The notes: generated by a model not told the origin, from the sequence alone. A stretch of 64,000 nt of DNA from Lysobacter enzymogenes (GCF_017355525.1 NZ_CP067395.1:4805001-4869000), one strand, 5' to 3'. Shown: positions 27,785 through 36,987, numbered from the stretch's first letter. A program made the numbers and translations.

Positions 27785-29263
27785 ATGAACGAAAGGGAAC
27801 AAGCGCAGCACGACGCCGATTGGACCGTGGAACGGCGCGGCCTGTGGCAGCGCCTGCGCGATTACCGGTTCGGTGGCGATCAGGCCGAGGCCTTCCTCGA
27901 CCGCGTCGGCCATGCGCTGAGCTGCGACCGCGCCGGTGCCGAAGCGGCGCTGGAGGAATACCGGCGCTTCTGCTTTCTCGCGGTCGCCGCCGATCATCCG
28001 GTTACGCCGAGCGTGCGCATCGACAAGGTCTGGCACGCCCATCTGACCGACACCCGCGATTACTGGATGCGCTTCTGCCCGCAGGTGCTGCGCCGCGACC
28101 TGCACCACACGCCCTCGCTCGGCGGGCAGGCCGAGGATGCGCGCCATCAAGAGCAGTACCGGCAGACCGTCGCCAGTTACGAACGTTTCTTCGACATGCC
28201 GCCGCCGTCGCTGTGGCCGCCGCCGTTGCCGGCGCCGAAGCCGGCGCAGCCGGCGCGCGCGCAGATTCCGGCCGGCCGCGCGCCGCTGCCGTCGCCGTGG
28301 GCGTCCGAGCCGCGCGGCGGCTTTGTTGCGGTGTCGCTGGCCAGCGCGGCGTTGGCCTTGGTCTATCTGACCGGCGTGAGCACGGAAGGGACCTCGAATC
28401 CGCTGGATTTCCACGGCGGCGTTTTCCTGCTGCTGTACGTGGCCGCGCTGCCGTGGGCGTATCTGGCCGGCACCGCGATCAAGCGCACGCTGCGCGGGCC
28501 GAACCGGCGCAATGCGGCGCAGGCCGAAGATGCGGTCGAACTGGCTTACCTCGCCGGCGGTTCCGAACGCGCCGCCGATGCGGCGTTGGTCGAGTTGATG
28601 CAGCGCGACGTGCTCGGCCTGGATCACGCCGGCACGCCGAAGGAAGCGGCGGCGCGGCCGGACCGCATCTGGCTGCGCATCGACGGCGCGCGCCTGCGCG
28701 GCGAATCGCTGCCGCCGTCGCTGCGCACCGCCGCCGACATCGCCCAGCGCGAACAGAGCCTGCAGCGCACCCTGGCGGCGTTGCGGCGTGCGTACGATCC
28801 GATCGCCGAACGGCTGCGGCACAAGGGCTGGTGGCTCAGCCGCGCCGCGGATCTGCGCTTGCGCTGGCTCGGCTGCCTGCCGCTGGCGGCGCTGGCGCTG
28901 TTCGGGCTGGACAAGATCGCGGTCGGGCTGAGCCGCGGCCGGCCGGTCGGTTTCCTGGTCGTGCTGGTGGGGTTGACCGCGTTCGTCGCGCTGGCGCGCC
29001 TGTTGCGCGAGCAGCCGCGTACCCGCGCCGGCGACTGGGCGCTGCACGACGCGCAGCGGGGCCCGCGCGCGGCGGAACTCGGCGTGCAAGTCGCGTTGAT
29101 GGGCACGATCGGCCTGCACGGCAGCGGCTTCGCCGACTACCACATGCTGCGCACGCCGCCGGGCGCGAGCGGCAGCAGCGACGGCTCCAGCAGCGGCGGC
29201 GGTTGCAGCAGCGGCGGAAGCAGTTGCGGTGGCGGCGGCTGCGGCGGTTGCGGCGGCAGTTGA
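27785..29263 (+). CDS. TIGR04222-type membrane protein with GRDP-like N-terminus
   Basis: A 492-aa protein counted from the ATG at 27785 (an in-frame start at 27749 is possible). Residues about 30-135 resemble the glycine-rich-domain-protein-like (GRDP) module, with the diagnostic IDKVWHAHLTDTRDYW. Four membrane helices follow in two pairs, with a cytoplasmic-type segment between them (AEDAVELAYLAGGSERAADA) typical of TIGR04222 proteins. It ends in a Gly/Ser/Cys-rich tail with GSSCGGGGCGGCGGS, also characteristic of that family. Function unknown. It sits in the middle of the lipid operon after the only sizeable internal gap (67 bp). Confidence 0.8.
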   Translation: MNEREQAQHDADWTVERRGLWQRLRDYRFGGDQAEAFLDRVGHALSCDRAGAEAALEEYRRFCFLAVAADHPVTPSVRIDKVWHAHLTDTRDYWMRFCPQVLRRDLHHTPSLGGQAEDARHQEQYRQTVASYERFFDMPPPSLWPPPLPAPKPAQPARAQIPAGRAPLPSPWASEPRGGFVAVSLASAALALVYLTGVSTEGTSNPLDFHGGVFLLLYVAALPWAYLAGTAIKRTLRGPNRRNAAQAEDAVELAYLAGGSERAADAALVELMQRDVLGLDHAGTPKEAAARPDRIWLRIDGARLRGESLPPSLRTAADIAQREQSLQRTLAALRRAYDPIAERLRHKGWWLSRAADLRLRWLGCLPLAALALFGLDKIAVGLSRGRPVGFLVVLVGLTAFVALARLLREQPRTRAGDWALHDAQRGPRAAELGVQVALMGTIGLHGSGFADYHMLRTPPGASGSSDGSSSGGGCSSGGSSCGGGGCGGCGGS

Positions 29264-29276
29264 ACGGAGTACGACG

Positions 29277-29936
29277 ATGAGCGATTCCCAAGTTTCTTCC
29301 GCCGCGGCGCGCGACGCGCGACGCGCGGCCGTGGCCGCCTGGCTGCGCGCGCGCGGCGCCACGCCGAACGGCCTGTCCTTGTTCGCGGTCGCACTGTCGG
29401 CGCTGGCCGGCGCGGCGTTCTTCTTCGCCTTGCGCGATCCGCCGCATTACGGCGCTGCGCTGCTGTTGTTCGCCGCCTTGTGCCTGGGCGGCCGCATCGC
29501 CTGCAACCGCCTCGACGGGCTGCTGGCGCGCCGCGGCGGCATGGTCGGCAAGGCCGGCGAGGTCTACAGCGACGCGCCCGACCGGCTCGCCGACGCGCTG
29601 GTGTTCCTCGGCGTCGGCTACGGCCTGACCCCGTGGCTGCCGTGGGCCTCGGACCTGGGCTGGGCGGCGTCGCTGCTGGCGGTCGGCACGGCCTACGTGC
29701 GCGTGCTCGGGCTGGCCTGCGGCCTGCGCGAACACGGCGAAGGGCCGATGCCGCGGCGCACGCGCATGCTGGCGACCGCGCTGGCGGCGCTGTTGGCCGC
29801 CGCCGGTCTGGCCTTGGGGTACGCGGCCGCGGTGGCGTGGCTGTTGCTGGCGGCGCTGGCCGTGGTGATCGTCGGCGCGGCGCTGACCATCGCCTTGCGT
29901 CTGCGCGCGATCGTGCGCGAACTGGAGTCGCGATGA
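29277..29936 (+). CDS. Second CDP-alcohol phosphatidyltransferase of the operon
   Basis: A 219-aa membrane protein of the same superfamily as the first gene of the operon, but only distantly similar. The signature spans residues 77-102: Asn77 replaces the first Asp and Ser98 the third, with Asp80, Arg85, Gly94 and Asp102 kept. A further Asp (106) follows. A GGAG ribosome site lies before the ATG, 13 bp after the TIGR04222 gene. Its stop overlaps the acyltransferase start. The acceptor alcohol is unknown; having two divergent transferases suggests two head groups or a two-step product. Confidence 0.83.
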   Translation: MSDSQVSSAAARDARRAAVAAWLRARGATPNGLSLFAVALSALAGAAFFFALRDPPHYGAALLLFAALCLGGRIACNRLDGLLARRGGMVGKAGEVYSDAPDRLADALVFLGVGYGLTPWLPWASDLGWAASLLAVGTAYVRVLGLACGLREHGEGPMPRRTRMLATALAALLAAAGLALGYAAAVAWLLLAALAVVIVGAALTIALRLRAIVRELESR

Positions 29937-30577
29937 TTTCGAACCTGCTCGCCGCCGGCTTCAGCTCGGCGATCCGTCTGCTGACCGGCGCGCGCGCGCT
30001 GTGGCGCTGCTCGCCGTCGGCGGACCATCGCGTGTATTACGGCAACCACGTCAGCCACGGCGATTTCGTCATGATCTGGTCGGCGCTGCCGCCGGCGCTG
30101 CGGCGCGAAGTGCGGCCGGTGGCCGGCGCCGATTACTGGCAACGCGATGCGCTGCGCCGTTACCTGATCCGCGAAGTCTTCAACGGCGTGTTGATCGACC
30201 GCGAAGCGCAGTCGCGCAAGTACGATCCGATCGAGGTGCTGTGCGAGGCGGTCGACGGCGGCCAGTCGCTGATCCTGTTCCCCGAGGGCACGCGCAACCA
30301 GAGCGACGAGCCGCTGCTGCCGTTCAAGAGCGGGTTGTACCACCTGGCGCGGCGCCGGCCGGAACTGGAGTTCGTGCCGGTGTGGATCGACAACCTCGCC
30401 CGGGTCATGCCCAAGGGCAAGATCCTGCCGCTGCCGTTGCTGTGCACGGCGACCTTCGGCGACACCCTGCGCCTGGGCGCGGACGAGGACAAGGACGCGT
30501 TCCTGCAACGCGCGCGCGCCGCGCTGCTGGCGTTGTCGGAACAGGCAGGAAGCGAAGGCAACGGAGGCCGCGGTTGA
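29933..30577 (+). CDS. Lysophospholipid / glycerophosphate acyltransferase (PlsC family)
   Basis: A 214-aa acyltransferase, probably making phosphatidic acid from lysophosphatidic acid. The catalytic HX4D block is YYGNHVSHGDFV (residues about 36-47). The substrate-binding block is LFPEGTRNQ, and PFKSGLYHLA is also typical. An N-terminal hydrophobic stretch would attach it to the membrane. Start overlaps the upstream stop (ATGA), and its stop overlaps the next start (TGATG). Together with the CdsA-like gene that follows it would supply CDP-diacylglycerol for the two transferases. Confidence 0.88.
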   Translation: MISNLLAAGFSSAIRLLTGARALWRCSPSADHRVYYGNHVSHGDFVMIWSALPPALRREVRPVAGADYWQRDALRRYLIREVFNGVLIDREAQSRKYDPIEVLCEAVDGGQSLILFPEGTRNQSDEPLLPFKSGLYHLARRRPELEFVPVWIDNLARVMPKGKILPLPLLCTATFGDTLRLGADEDKDAFLQRARAALLALSEQAGSEGNGGRG

Positions 30578-31536
30578 TGGGACAGGTGATCGAGTTCGTG
30601 CGCGCGCAGTCGCATCCGGTGCTGCTGTTCGCCGGCGTCGCCGCGGTGCTGCTGCTGGCGACGTTGATTTCAGAATGGCTGCGCTGGCGCACCCGCGACA
30701 AGCCCAGCGCGGTCGTCGCCAACCTGGTCGCGCGCATCCGCGCGTGGTGGGTGATGGTGCTGCTGGTCGGCGTCGCCTTCGCGATCGGCCGGGTCGGCAT
30801 GATCGTGCTGTTCGCCCTGGTCTCGCTGTTCGCGCTGCGCGAATTCATCACCCTCGCGCCGACCCGGCGCAGCGATTACTACGCGCTGGCGGCCGCGTTC
30901 TATCTGGCGCTGCCGTTGCAGTACTGGCTGGTCTATATCGACTGGTACGGCCTGTACACGCTGCTGATCCCGGTGTACGCGTTCTTGCTGCTGCCGATCC
31001 TGTCGACCGTCGGCGAGGACACCACGCGCTACCTGGAGCGAACCGCGAAGGTGCAGTGGGGCCTCATGATCTGCGTGTTCTGCATCTCGCACGTGCCGGC
31101 GCTGATCAACCTAAAGATTCCCGGCTACGAAGGCCGCAACCTGCTGCTGGTGGCGTTCCTGGTCATCGTGGTGCAGTCCTCGGACGTGTTGCAGTACATC
31201 TGGGGCAAGCTGTGCGGCAAGCGCCTGATCGCGCCGCGGTTGTCGCCGTCGAAGACGGTCGAGGGCTTCGTCGGCGGCGTCGCATCGGCCACAGCGTTGG
31301 GCGCGGCCTTGTGGTGGATCACCCCGTTCAACCCGTGGCAGGCCGCGGCGTTGGCGCTGGTGATCAATCTGATGGGGTTCTACGGCGGCTTGGTGATGTC
31401 GGCGATCAAGCGCGACCGCGGAATCAAGGATTGGGGGCACATGATCGAAGGCCACGGCGGCGTGCTCGACCGCCTGGACTCGGTGTGCTTCGCCGCGCCG
31501 GTGTTCTTCCACCTGATCCGTTATTGGTGGGTGTGA
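30577..31536 (+). CDS. ynbB: Phosphatidate cytidylyltransferase, YnbB-like (CdsA family)
   Basis: A 319-aa polytopic enzyme that would turn phosphatidic acid and CTP into CDP-diacylglycerol. Eight or so helices are visible. The family signature is near the C-terminus: SAIKRDRGIKDW followed by EGHGGVLDRLDS; the usual Pro before GHGG is Glu here. SPSKTVEGFVGG is also conserved. It is the last gene of the operon and overlaps the acyltransferase stop by one base. From memory, the E. coli paralogue YnbB has been linked to synthesis of the glycolipid MPIase in addition to CdsA; whether that holds here is open. Confidence 0.9.
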   Translation: MGQVIEFVRAQSHPVLLFAGVAAVLLLATLISEWLRWRTRDKPSAVVANLVARIRAWWVMVLLVGVAFAIGRVGMIVLFALVSLFALREFITLAPTRRSDYYALAAAFYLALPLQYWLVYIDWYGLYTLLIPVYAFLLLPILSTVGEDTTRYLERTAKVQWGLMICVFCISHVPALINLKIPGYEGRNLLLVAFLVIVVQSSDVLQYIWGKLCGKRLIAPRLSPSKTVEGFVGGVASATALGAALWWITPFNPWQAAALALVINLMGFYGGLVMSAIKRDRGIKDWGHMIEGHGGVLDRLDSVCFAAPVFFHLIRYWWV

Positions 31537-31750
31537 GCGAGGGTTCGCGGACGGCCGTCGTGCGATTCCAGCGGGCCCGGCAGCCGTAAACCGACGCCCC
31601 GCGCGTATCGGCTGCGGCGAGGTTTATCGAGAACGGCAGGTGCGAATGCTGAGCCGCGCGCAGCCGATCGCCGGCCCGAGCGAAATCGCGGCCGTCGTCC
31701 ATGCCGGGGATCCCAGTTCCGCAAAGCCGCGCGAACGCGGCGGAGAGGCC

Positions 31751-32023
31751 TTACTCGAGGCCGTATTCGCGCAGCTTCTTGCGCAATGTGGCGCGATGGA
31801 TGCCCAGCATCGCCGCGGCGCGGCTCTGGTTGCCGTCGCAGTGCTGCAGCACTTCGGCGAACAGCGGGATTTCGAGCTCGCGCAAGGCGATCTCGTAAAG
31901 ATTTTCGGTGCCGCTGCCGTTCAGGTCGCCGAGGTAACGACGGATCGAAGTCGCGACGTGGTCGCGCAGCGGGACGCGGGGTCCGGAGCGTGCGCCATCG
32001 TTGCGGTCGTTGAGTGCGTTCAA
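31751..32023 (-). CDS. fis: DNA-binding protein Fis
   Basis: A 90-aa nucleoid-associated factor. The C-terminal helix-turn-helix is diagnostic: [20 protein letters not shown], ending LREYGLE. No ATG lies in the right place. A TTG at 32023 is preceded by GGGGAA at 5-8 nt and gives an N-terminus NALNDRNDG of normal length, so TTG is proposed as the start. Gene order prmA, DUF3426, fis is conserved in the family; purH normally comes next. The 214 bp between its stop and the convergent Ynb-like operon show no clear terminator. Confidence 0.9.
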   Translation of the reverse strand: MNALNDRNDGARSGPRVPLRDHVATSIRRYLGDLNGSGTENLYEIALRELEIPLFAEVLQHCDGNQSRAAAMLGIHRATLRKKLREYGLE

Positions 32024-32142
32024 GTGCTTCCCCGTAGCAGGTCTTCGTCCGTCGGAACGTGCAGGGACGCACTGGGCGTGGCACCGACGGGAGGGCGAGT
32101 CTAGCGCGCCGGAGTCGCTATAGACAACGCGACGCCGGCCAA

Positions 32143-33258
32143 TCAGCGGAAGTCGAAGGTGAACGCGACCACGCGCGGGGCCGGTTCGACGACCTCGAAC
32201 TGGACCGCGGCGCTTTGTCCCGGGGCGATCAGTTCGCCGGGGCGGTAGCCGCGGCGGTACTCCTGTGGAGCGAACGCGCGCTGGCCGACCCGGCGGCCAT
32301 CCACGTCCTCCAGGCTCAGCACCAGCACCGGCCAGGGCTGCGCCCAGCGCGCGTCGTTGCGGAAGCCGGCCGAGACGCGCAGCACGCCGGCGCGTTCGGC
32401 GACCGGCAGCACGTTGCGGTCGAGCATGGTCAATGTGGCCGGTTCGTGCCACGCAGGCACCGAACAACCCAGCACGCCGCACACGCCGCTGACCAACGGG
32501 CGCCAGCGCGCGTCGGCGGCGAGTTCGGCGCGCTGCGCCAGCAGCAGTTGCAGCGCCAGCGCCGCCGCCAACGCGACGATCGCGGCCGGCCCGCTCCAGT
32601 GCAGGCGAGGCTTGGGCGCCTGCGCGCGCGCCTGCTGGCGGGCGAAGCTCGGCGCGCGCCGCGCCGAGGTCACGGTGGTTTCGGATTTGCGTTGGCGGCG
32701 TCCGCGCGCGGGCGCGGCGGCGGTGGCGGCCGCGGCGGTGAGCGGCCGCAGTGCGGCGGCGTTGCCGGCGTCGCTGGACTGCGTCGATTCGGTTGTGTCG
32801 GCCGGCGTGTCCGCGCTTGCGGCCGGCGCGTCGTCGTGCGCGGGGTCGGCTGCGCTTTGTGTCGCGGCGTCGGTTGCGGCAGCGGCGGGGTGCGCGGTCG
32901 CTTGTGCGTCGGCCGCGCTTGCGTGGCCGGAGGCTTCTTCACGCGCGGCTTTCGCGGGTGTTTCGGCGGTGCCGGCGCGGCGCAGGCTGCGGCTGATCTC
33001 GTCGCCGCTCGCTGCAGCGGCGACGCCGTGCGCGGGATTCGCCGGCGCTGCGGCGGTCGCGGCTTCGTTGGCTGCCGCTGTCGGCGATTCCGCGACCGAT
33101 CCGGCGTCGTCCTTCGCAGTCGCGGCGTCCTCGCCCGCATCCGCTCCCGCCGCCTCGCCCTGCAGCGGCCGGCCGCAGCGCGGGCAGTCCCGCGCCGGAC
33201 CGTCCTTGGCGACGATCAGCGCGACCAGATAACCGCAATGAGGGCAGGCGAGGAACAT
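32143..33258 (-). CDS. Zinc-ribbon DUF3426 membrane protein
   Basis: A 371-aa protein. The N-terminal zinc ribbon has two CxxC pairs (CPHCGYL and CPRCGRP, residues about 5-30). A long Ala/Pro/Asp-rich disordered linker (about 35-225) follows, then one membrane span (about 228-248, [17 protein letters not shown]), then the C-terminal DUF3426 domain with Ig-like strands ([20 protein letters not shown] and [10 protein letters not shown]). The family is universally found next to prmA in Xanthomonads but its role is unknown. It starts 28 bp after prmA. Confidence 0.88.
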   Translation of the reverse strand: MFLACPHCGYLVALIVAKDGPARDCPRCGRPLQGEAAGADAGEDAATAKDDAGSVAESPTAAANEAATAAAPANPAHGVAAAASGDEISRSLRRAGTAETPAKAAREEASGHASAADAQATAHPAAAATDAATQSAADPAHDDAPAASADTPADTTESTQSSDAGNAAALRPLTAAAATAAAPARGRRQRKSETTVTSARRAPSFARQQARAQAPKPRLHWSGPAAIVALAAALALQLLLAQRAELAADARWRPLVSGVCGVLGCSVPAWHEPATLTMLDRNVLPVAERAGVLRVSAGFRNDARWAQPWPVLVLSLEDVDGRRVGQRAFAPQEYRRGYRPGELIAPGQSAAVQFEVVEPAPRVVAFTFDFR

Positions 33259-33286
33259 GCGCGCTTATTCAACCATGCCGCCGCGC

Positions 33287-34207
33287 TCAGCGACGACGCA
33301 CGCCTGTGACGCGAATCCAGTCTTCGAGCCGCTCGACCTGGAGCTGCTCGAAACCATCGGCGTAGCGCGCCAGCACTTCGTCTTCCTGCCCGGCGAGGAT
33401 GCCCGACAAGGCGATGCGACCGCCCGGCGCGACCCGCGCGGCCAGGGTGTCGGCCAACGCGATCAGCGCCGAGGCGAGGATGTTGGCGACCACCACCGGA
33501 TACGCTTCGACCGGCTCGTCCTGCGGCAGATGCACCTGCATCTGCGCGGCGACGCCGTTGCGTTCGGCGTTGTCGGCGGTGGCGATCAGCGCCTGCGGAT
33601 CGTTGTCGACGCCGACCGCGTGCGCGGCGCCGAGCTTGAGCGCGGCCAGGGCCAGGATGCCCGAGCCGCAGCCGAAATCGAGCACGCGCCGGCCGGCCAG
33701 TTCGCCGGCGTCGGCGAGGCCGTCGAGCCAGGCCAGGCACAGCGACGTGGTCGGGTGGGTGCCCGAGCCGAACGCCAGGCCCGGGTCTAGCCGCACCACC
33801 GCGGCTTCGGCGCGGTCGGCCTCGGCCGGCAGGTCCTGATTCCACGGCACGATCCAGGTGCGCCGGCCGAACTGCAGCGGCGCGTACTGGTCCATCCACG
33901 CGCGTTCCCAGTCCTGGTCTTCGACGTTGGCGAAATCGACCCGGCTCCAGTCCAGGTCCGGGTCGAACGATTCCAGCGCGGCCAGGATCACCAGCGCGTC
34001 GGCGTCGTGCGGGAACAGCGCGCTGAGCACGATCGACTGCCACAGCGGGGTCTCGCCGACGCCGGGCTCGAGGATGGCGCGTTCGTTGCCGCTGTCGGCA
34101 TCGGCGTCGAGCATGGTCACGGCGAGCGCGCCGACGTCGTCCAGCGCGGCTTCGAAGCGCGGCTGTTCGGCCTCGCTGCAGCGCAGGGTCAGTTCCAGGA
34201 AGGGCAT
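33287..34207 (-). CDS. prmA: Ribosomal protein L11 methyltransferase
   Basis: A 306-aa SAM-dependent methyltransferase that trimethylates ribosomal protein L11. Visible are the N-terminal substrate domain ([10 protein letters not shown]), the motif [11 protein letters not shown] that precedes the catalytic domain, the SAM loop [16 protein letters not shown], and [11 protein letters not shown]. The ATG at 34207 gives the family-typical N-terminus; an ATG at 34240 is also in frame. It heads the conserved prmA - DUF3426 - fis group on the minus strand. Confidence 0.94.
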   Translation of the reverse strand: MPFLELTLRCSEAEQPRFEAALDDVGALAVTMLDADADSGNERAILEPGVGETPLWQSIVLSALFPHDADALVILAALESFDPDLDWSRVDFANVEDQDWERAWMDQYAPLQFGRRTWIVPWNQDLPAEADRAEAAVVRLDPGLAFGSGTHPTTSLCLAWLDGLADAGELAGRRVLDFGCGSGILALAALKLGAAHAVGVDNDPQALIATADNAERNGVAAQMQVHLPQDEPVEAYPVVVANILASALIALADTLAARVAPGGRIALSGILAGQEDEVLARYADGFEQLQVERLEDWIRVTGVRRR

Positions 34208-34311
34208 GGGCGGGCGCGGATGAGCGAAAACGGCGGCCATTATTGACCCGTTTCGCCGCGATCAGATAGCGTGCGGCGTTTTCCGGACCACGGAACGGCG
34301 CCGCGACGATC

Positions 34312-35322
34312 ATGGATGCTCGAATCGATCTCCTCTTTCGCGGCCTGCCTGCCGCCCGCCTGCTGGCGCTGGGCCTCGCGCTGAGTCTGGCCGCGGCTTG
34401 TACGCGCGATCCGGCGCCGGCGCCCTCCGCGGCGCCCGCGGCCGCGTCGCCGTCCCCGGTCGCGAAGCCGACCGCAGTGGCGCCCGTTGCGGCGGCCGCG
34501 GCCCAGCCGACCGCCGAAGCCGGCGGCCTGCGCCTGGAGCCGATCGCGGACGTGCCCGCGCCGCCCGCCGAAGCCGCCGCCGAAGTCCACGGCGATTGCG
34601 CGGTCGCGCCCGCGTCGGTCGAAGCGCGCGCCGCGCAGGCGCGCGGCTGGAAAGTGTTCGGCGAGCGCGAATGGCAGGGCTATCGGGTGGTCGGCGTCGC
34701 CGCCGCGCCGGGCGTGCTGGCCGGCATGGGCTGCACCTCCGGCGGCGGGCGCCTGCTGCTGTTCCGCGACGGCCGTTCCGTGGCCCAGGTGTTCGAGCCC
34801 GGCGCGCGCGCCGGCGACGCCACCGTCGGCGTGCAAGGCTTCGACGACGGCGAGGACGCGAAGCTGCGCGGCGGCGACGCCGCGCTCGGCGTGTACGACT
34901 GGGCGGTGCAGCGGGCGCGGATCCGCGCCGACGACGGCACGCTGCGCTTGCAGGCGCTGCCGGAGGCCGACCTGTACTGCGGCGGCCGCGCCGCGGTGCC
35001 GCGGGTCGAAGGCGTGGCCCTGCCGCAGGCGCGCGAGCGCCTGCTCGCGCGCGGCTGGCGCGCCGCGCCGCCGCAGCGCGAGGAGCCCGGCTTCGTCGCC
35101 GGGATGATCGAGGCCGGCTACCCCGAAGTCGAAGACTGCGCGGGCACCGGCCAGGGCTTTTGCAGCTTCGCCTACCGCAACCCGGCCGGCGACCGATTGA
35201 CCCTGGTCACCGCCGGCGAGCTGTCGCGGGCCGAGCGCCCCGGCGACGAGGAGTACTGGCCGCACGCGCGCCACGCCGGCGTCGCCTGCGCCGGGCAGCC
35301 CGCCGCGGCGGACGGCGAGTAA
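34312..35322 (+). CDS. Putative lipoprotein of unknown function
   Basis: A 336-aa exported protein. The signal peptide ends in a lipobox (LSLAAAC, Cys30), so it should be a lipoprotein. A Pro/Ala linker (about 31-80) leads to a globular domain with several Cys residues (MGCTSGGGR, DLYCGGRA, VEDCAGTGQGFCSF) that could form disulfides. Family not recognised. It and the next two genes sit between prmA and accC, a place where related genomes have no such genes, so this is a lineage-specific block. Confidence 0.7.
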   Translation: MDARIDLLFRGLPAARLLALGLALSLAAACTRDPAPAPSAAPAAASPSPVAKPTAVAPVAAAAAQPTAEAGGLRLEPIADVPAPPAEAAAEVHGDCAVAPASVEARAAQARGWKVFGEREWQGYRVVGVAAAPGVLAGMGCTSGGGRLLLFRDGRSVAQVFEPGARAGDATVGVQGFDDGEDAKLRGGDAALGVYDWAVQRARIRADDGTLRLQALPEADLYCGGRAAVPRVEGVALPQARERLLARGWRAAPPQREEPGFVAGMIEAGYPEVEDCAGTGQGFCSFAYRNPAGDRLTLVTAGELSRAERPGDEEYWPHARHAGVACAGQPAAADGE

Positions 35323-35560
35323 GCGCCGACAGCGGATCGCCGGCATCTGAGAAGTGTGAATTTGCGCACTTCCTGTGCCAGGGCGGGCATCCGCCGGGCA
35401 CTTGACATATCATCGACGCCTTACTGCGCCGCCCCGGCCGGGGTTGGCGCGCCTTCCGATCCCTGCGCCGTCCGGCCGCGAGTCGCGCCCTTTGATGTCC
35501 GATGCCTGCCCGTCCGCCTATCCGCAAAACCCGCGCCGGCCTCAGCGCGCGGGCGCGCGC

Positions 35561-36520
35561 ATGAGCGTGCGGCTGCTGTCGGGCCTGGCGGCGCTGGCCT
35601 TGCTCGGCGGCGCCCTGGTCTATGCGCACCGGCGCCAGGCCGAGCCGGCGCCGGTGCGGGGCGCCGATGTGGCCCAGGCGGCTGCGGCCGACGAACCGCG
35701 GCGCGGCAGCGCGATCGACCGCACCCGCGACCCCGACATCCGCACCGCGCCGCGGCGCCCGGCGCGCGCGCCGCTGCGGCCGCCGTCGCCGCTGAGCCAG
35801 CAGTTCGAGCAGACCCCGGACCTGTATTCGTTCGCCCAATCGCTGCGCCTGCGCGCCGATGCCGGCGAGCCCGAAGCGATGTGGCTGCTGACCCGGGTCT
35901 ACGACTACTGCGCGAACTATTCCAATGCGCCGGTCGACTACCGCAACGACACCCGCACGCTGGAATCGATGAAGCTGCGCGGCGCCGCCGCGATGACCGC
36001 CGCGCGCACCCGGGTCAGCGAGCGCTGCGCGCGCTTCGCGCCGGAAGACGGCTTGGGCTATCCGATGATCATGGTCAAGCGCACGGAAGCCGCGCAGGCC
36101 GGCAGCCTGGCCGCCGAGGCGTCGCTGCTGAGCGCGGGCAAGCCGCTCGACAAGACCGAAGACTACCGCCGCAACCTGACCGAACGGGTGCTGCGTTCGA
36201 AGGATCCGGAGGCGTTCATGGCGCTGTCCGGCGGCATGGGCCTGGCCGCCAGCGGCCGCAGCGCCGGCGACCGCGCGCAGCGCGTGTCCGGCACCCAGTT
36301 CTCCGAACTGGCCTGGCAGCTGGCGGCGTGCCGGCTCGGCCAGGACTGCGGGCCGGAAGGCTCGCTGATGACGTCCTACTGCGCCAACGGCGGCATTTGT
36401 TCGCAGGACCCGCAGCAGGATTTCGCGAGTTTCGTGTACGACGCGGCGATCCCGCGTCAGGGGGCGGAAGTGGTGCAAGAGATGGTCTATTCGCTGACTG
36501 GCGAAGAGAGGATGAAATGA
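35561..36520 (+). CDS. Exported or membrane-anchored hypothetical protein
   Basis: A 319-aa protein with an N-terminal signal anchor (LLSGLAALALLGGALVYA) followed by a Pro/Arg-rich stretch and an alpha-helical domain from about residue 80. A segment such as LRLRADAGEPEAMWLLTRVY resembles the start of a Sel1-like repeat. Six or more Cys residues lie in the periplasmic part (CANY, ERCARF, CRLGQDC, SYCANGGICS). Start uncertain: ATG 35495 is in frame and also lacks a ribosome site. It overlaps the next gene by ATGA. Confidence 0.65.
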   Translation: MSVRLLSGLAALALLGGALVYAHRRQAEPAPVRGADVAQAAAADEPRRGSAIDRTRDPDIRTAPRRPARAPLRPPSPLSQQFEQTPDLYSFAQSLRLRADAGEPEAMWLLTRVYDYCANYSNAPVDYRNDTRTLESMKLRGAAAMTAARTRVSERCARFAPEDGLGYPMIMVKRTEAAQAGSLAAEASLLSAGKPLDKTEDYRRNLTERVLRSKDPEAFMALSGGMGLAASGRSAGDRAQRVSGTQFSELAWQLAACRLGQDCGPEGSLMTSYCANGGICSQDPQQDFASFVYDAAIPRQGAEVVQEMVYSLTGEERMK

Positions 36521-36987
36521 AACGCGAGCACTTCAAACGCACCGCCAAGATCGGTTTTTGGGCTCTGTTGCTGAGCGCCTATTCGGTCGGCGCGGCCGGT
36601 GTGATGATCGACGTGTTCGGCGCGGACTATCGCGAGCTGGGACAGGTCGCATTGACGTCGGTGGACTCCCGCACCGAGCGGCGCTCGCTGAGCGCGGCGC
36701 AGATCGCGGCGGTCTATCGCGCCCAGAGCGGCGCGCCGTTCTCGTCGTTGCCGCCGGGCAGCACCTTCAAGGTGGTCTGGCCGGACGGTTCCAGCGAGTA
36801 CGTGATGGTCGTCAGCCCGTCCTCCAGCGGCGGCGTGCAGCCGATTCCGGGGACGCAGGTGCCGGCCAAGGGCAAGAAGCGCGCGCAGGCCGACGACGGC
36901 CAGCCGCGCAACGTGCCCGGGGCGACCGAGCTGACCGAAAGCGACGTGCAGGAAATGGCTACGTGGTTGGACGTGGCGCGACGCTGA
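36517..36987 (+). CDS. Hypothetical protein with signal anchor
   Basis: A 156-aa protein. After a basic N-terminus (MKREHFKR) comes a hydrophobic signal or anchor (IGFWALLLSAYSVGAAGVMI) and a soluble part containing a compact beta segment (GSTFKVVWPDGSSEYVMVV) and a Lys/Gln-rich tail. Family not recognised. The start codon overlaps the upstream stop (ATGA), so it is translated together with the preceding gene. GAGAGGA upstream provides a ribosome site. Confidence 0.68.
   Translation: MKREHFKRTAKIGFWALLLSAYSVGAAGVMIDVFGADYRELGQVALTSVDSRTERRSLSAAQIAAVYRAQSGAPFSSLPPGSTFKVVWPDGSSEYVMVVSPSSSGGVQPIPGTQVPAKGKKRAQADDGQPRNVPGATELTESDVQEMATWLDVARR

Noticed and set aside
25751..29362. Minus-strand open frame of 1203 codons opposite the Ynb-like operon
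   Set aside because: Arg/Ala/Pro-rich with no domain; lies antisense to five well-supported genes.
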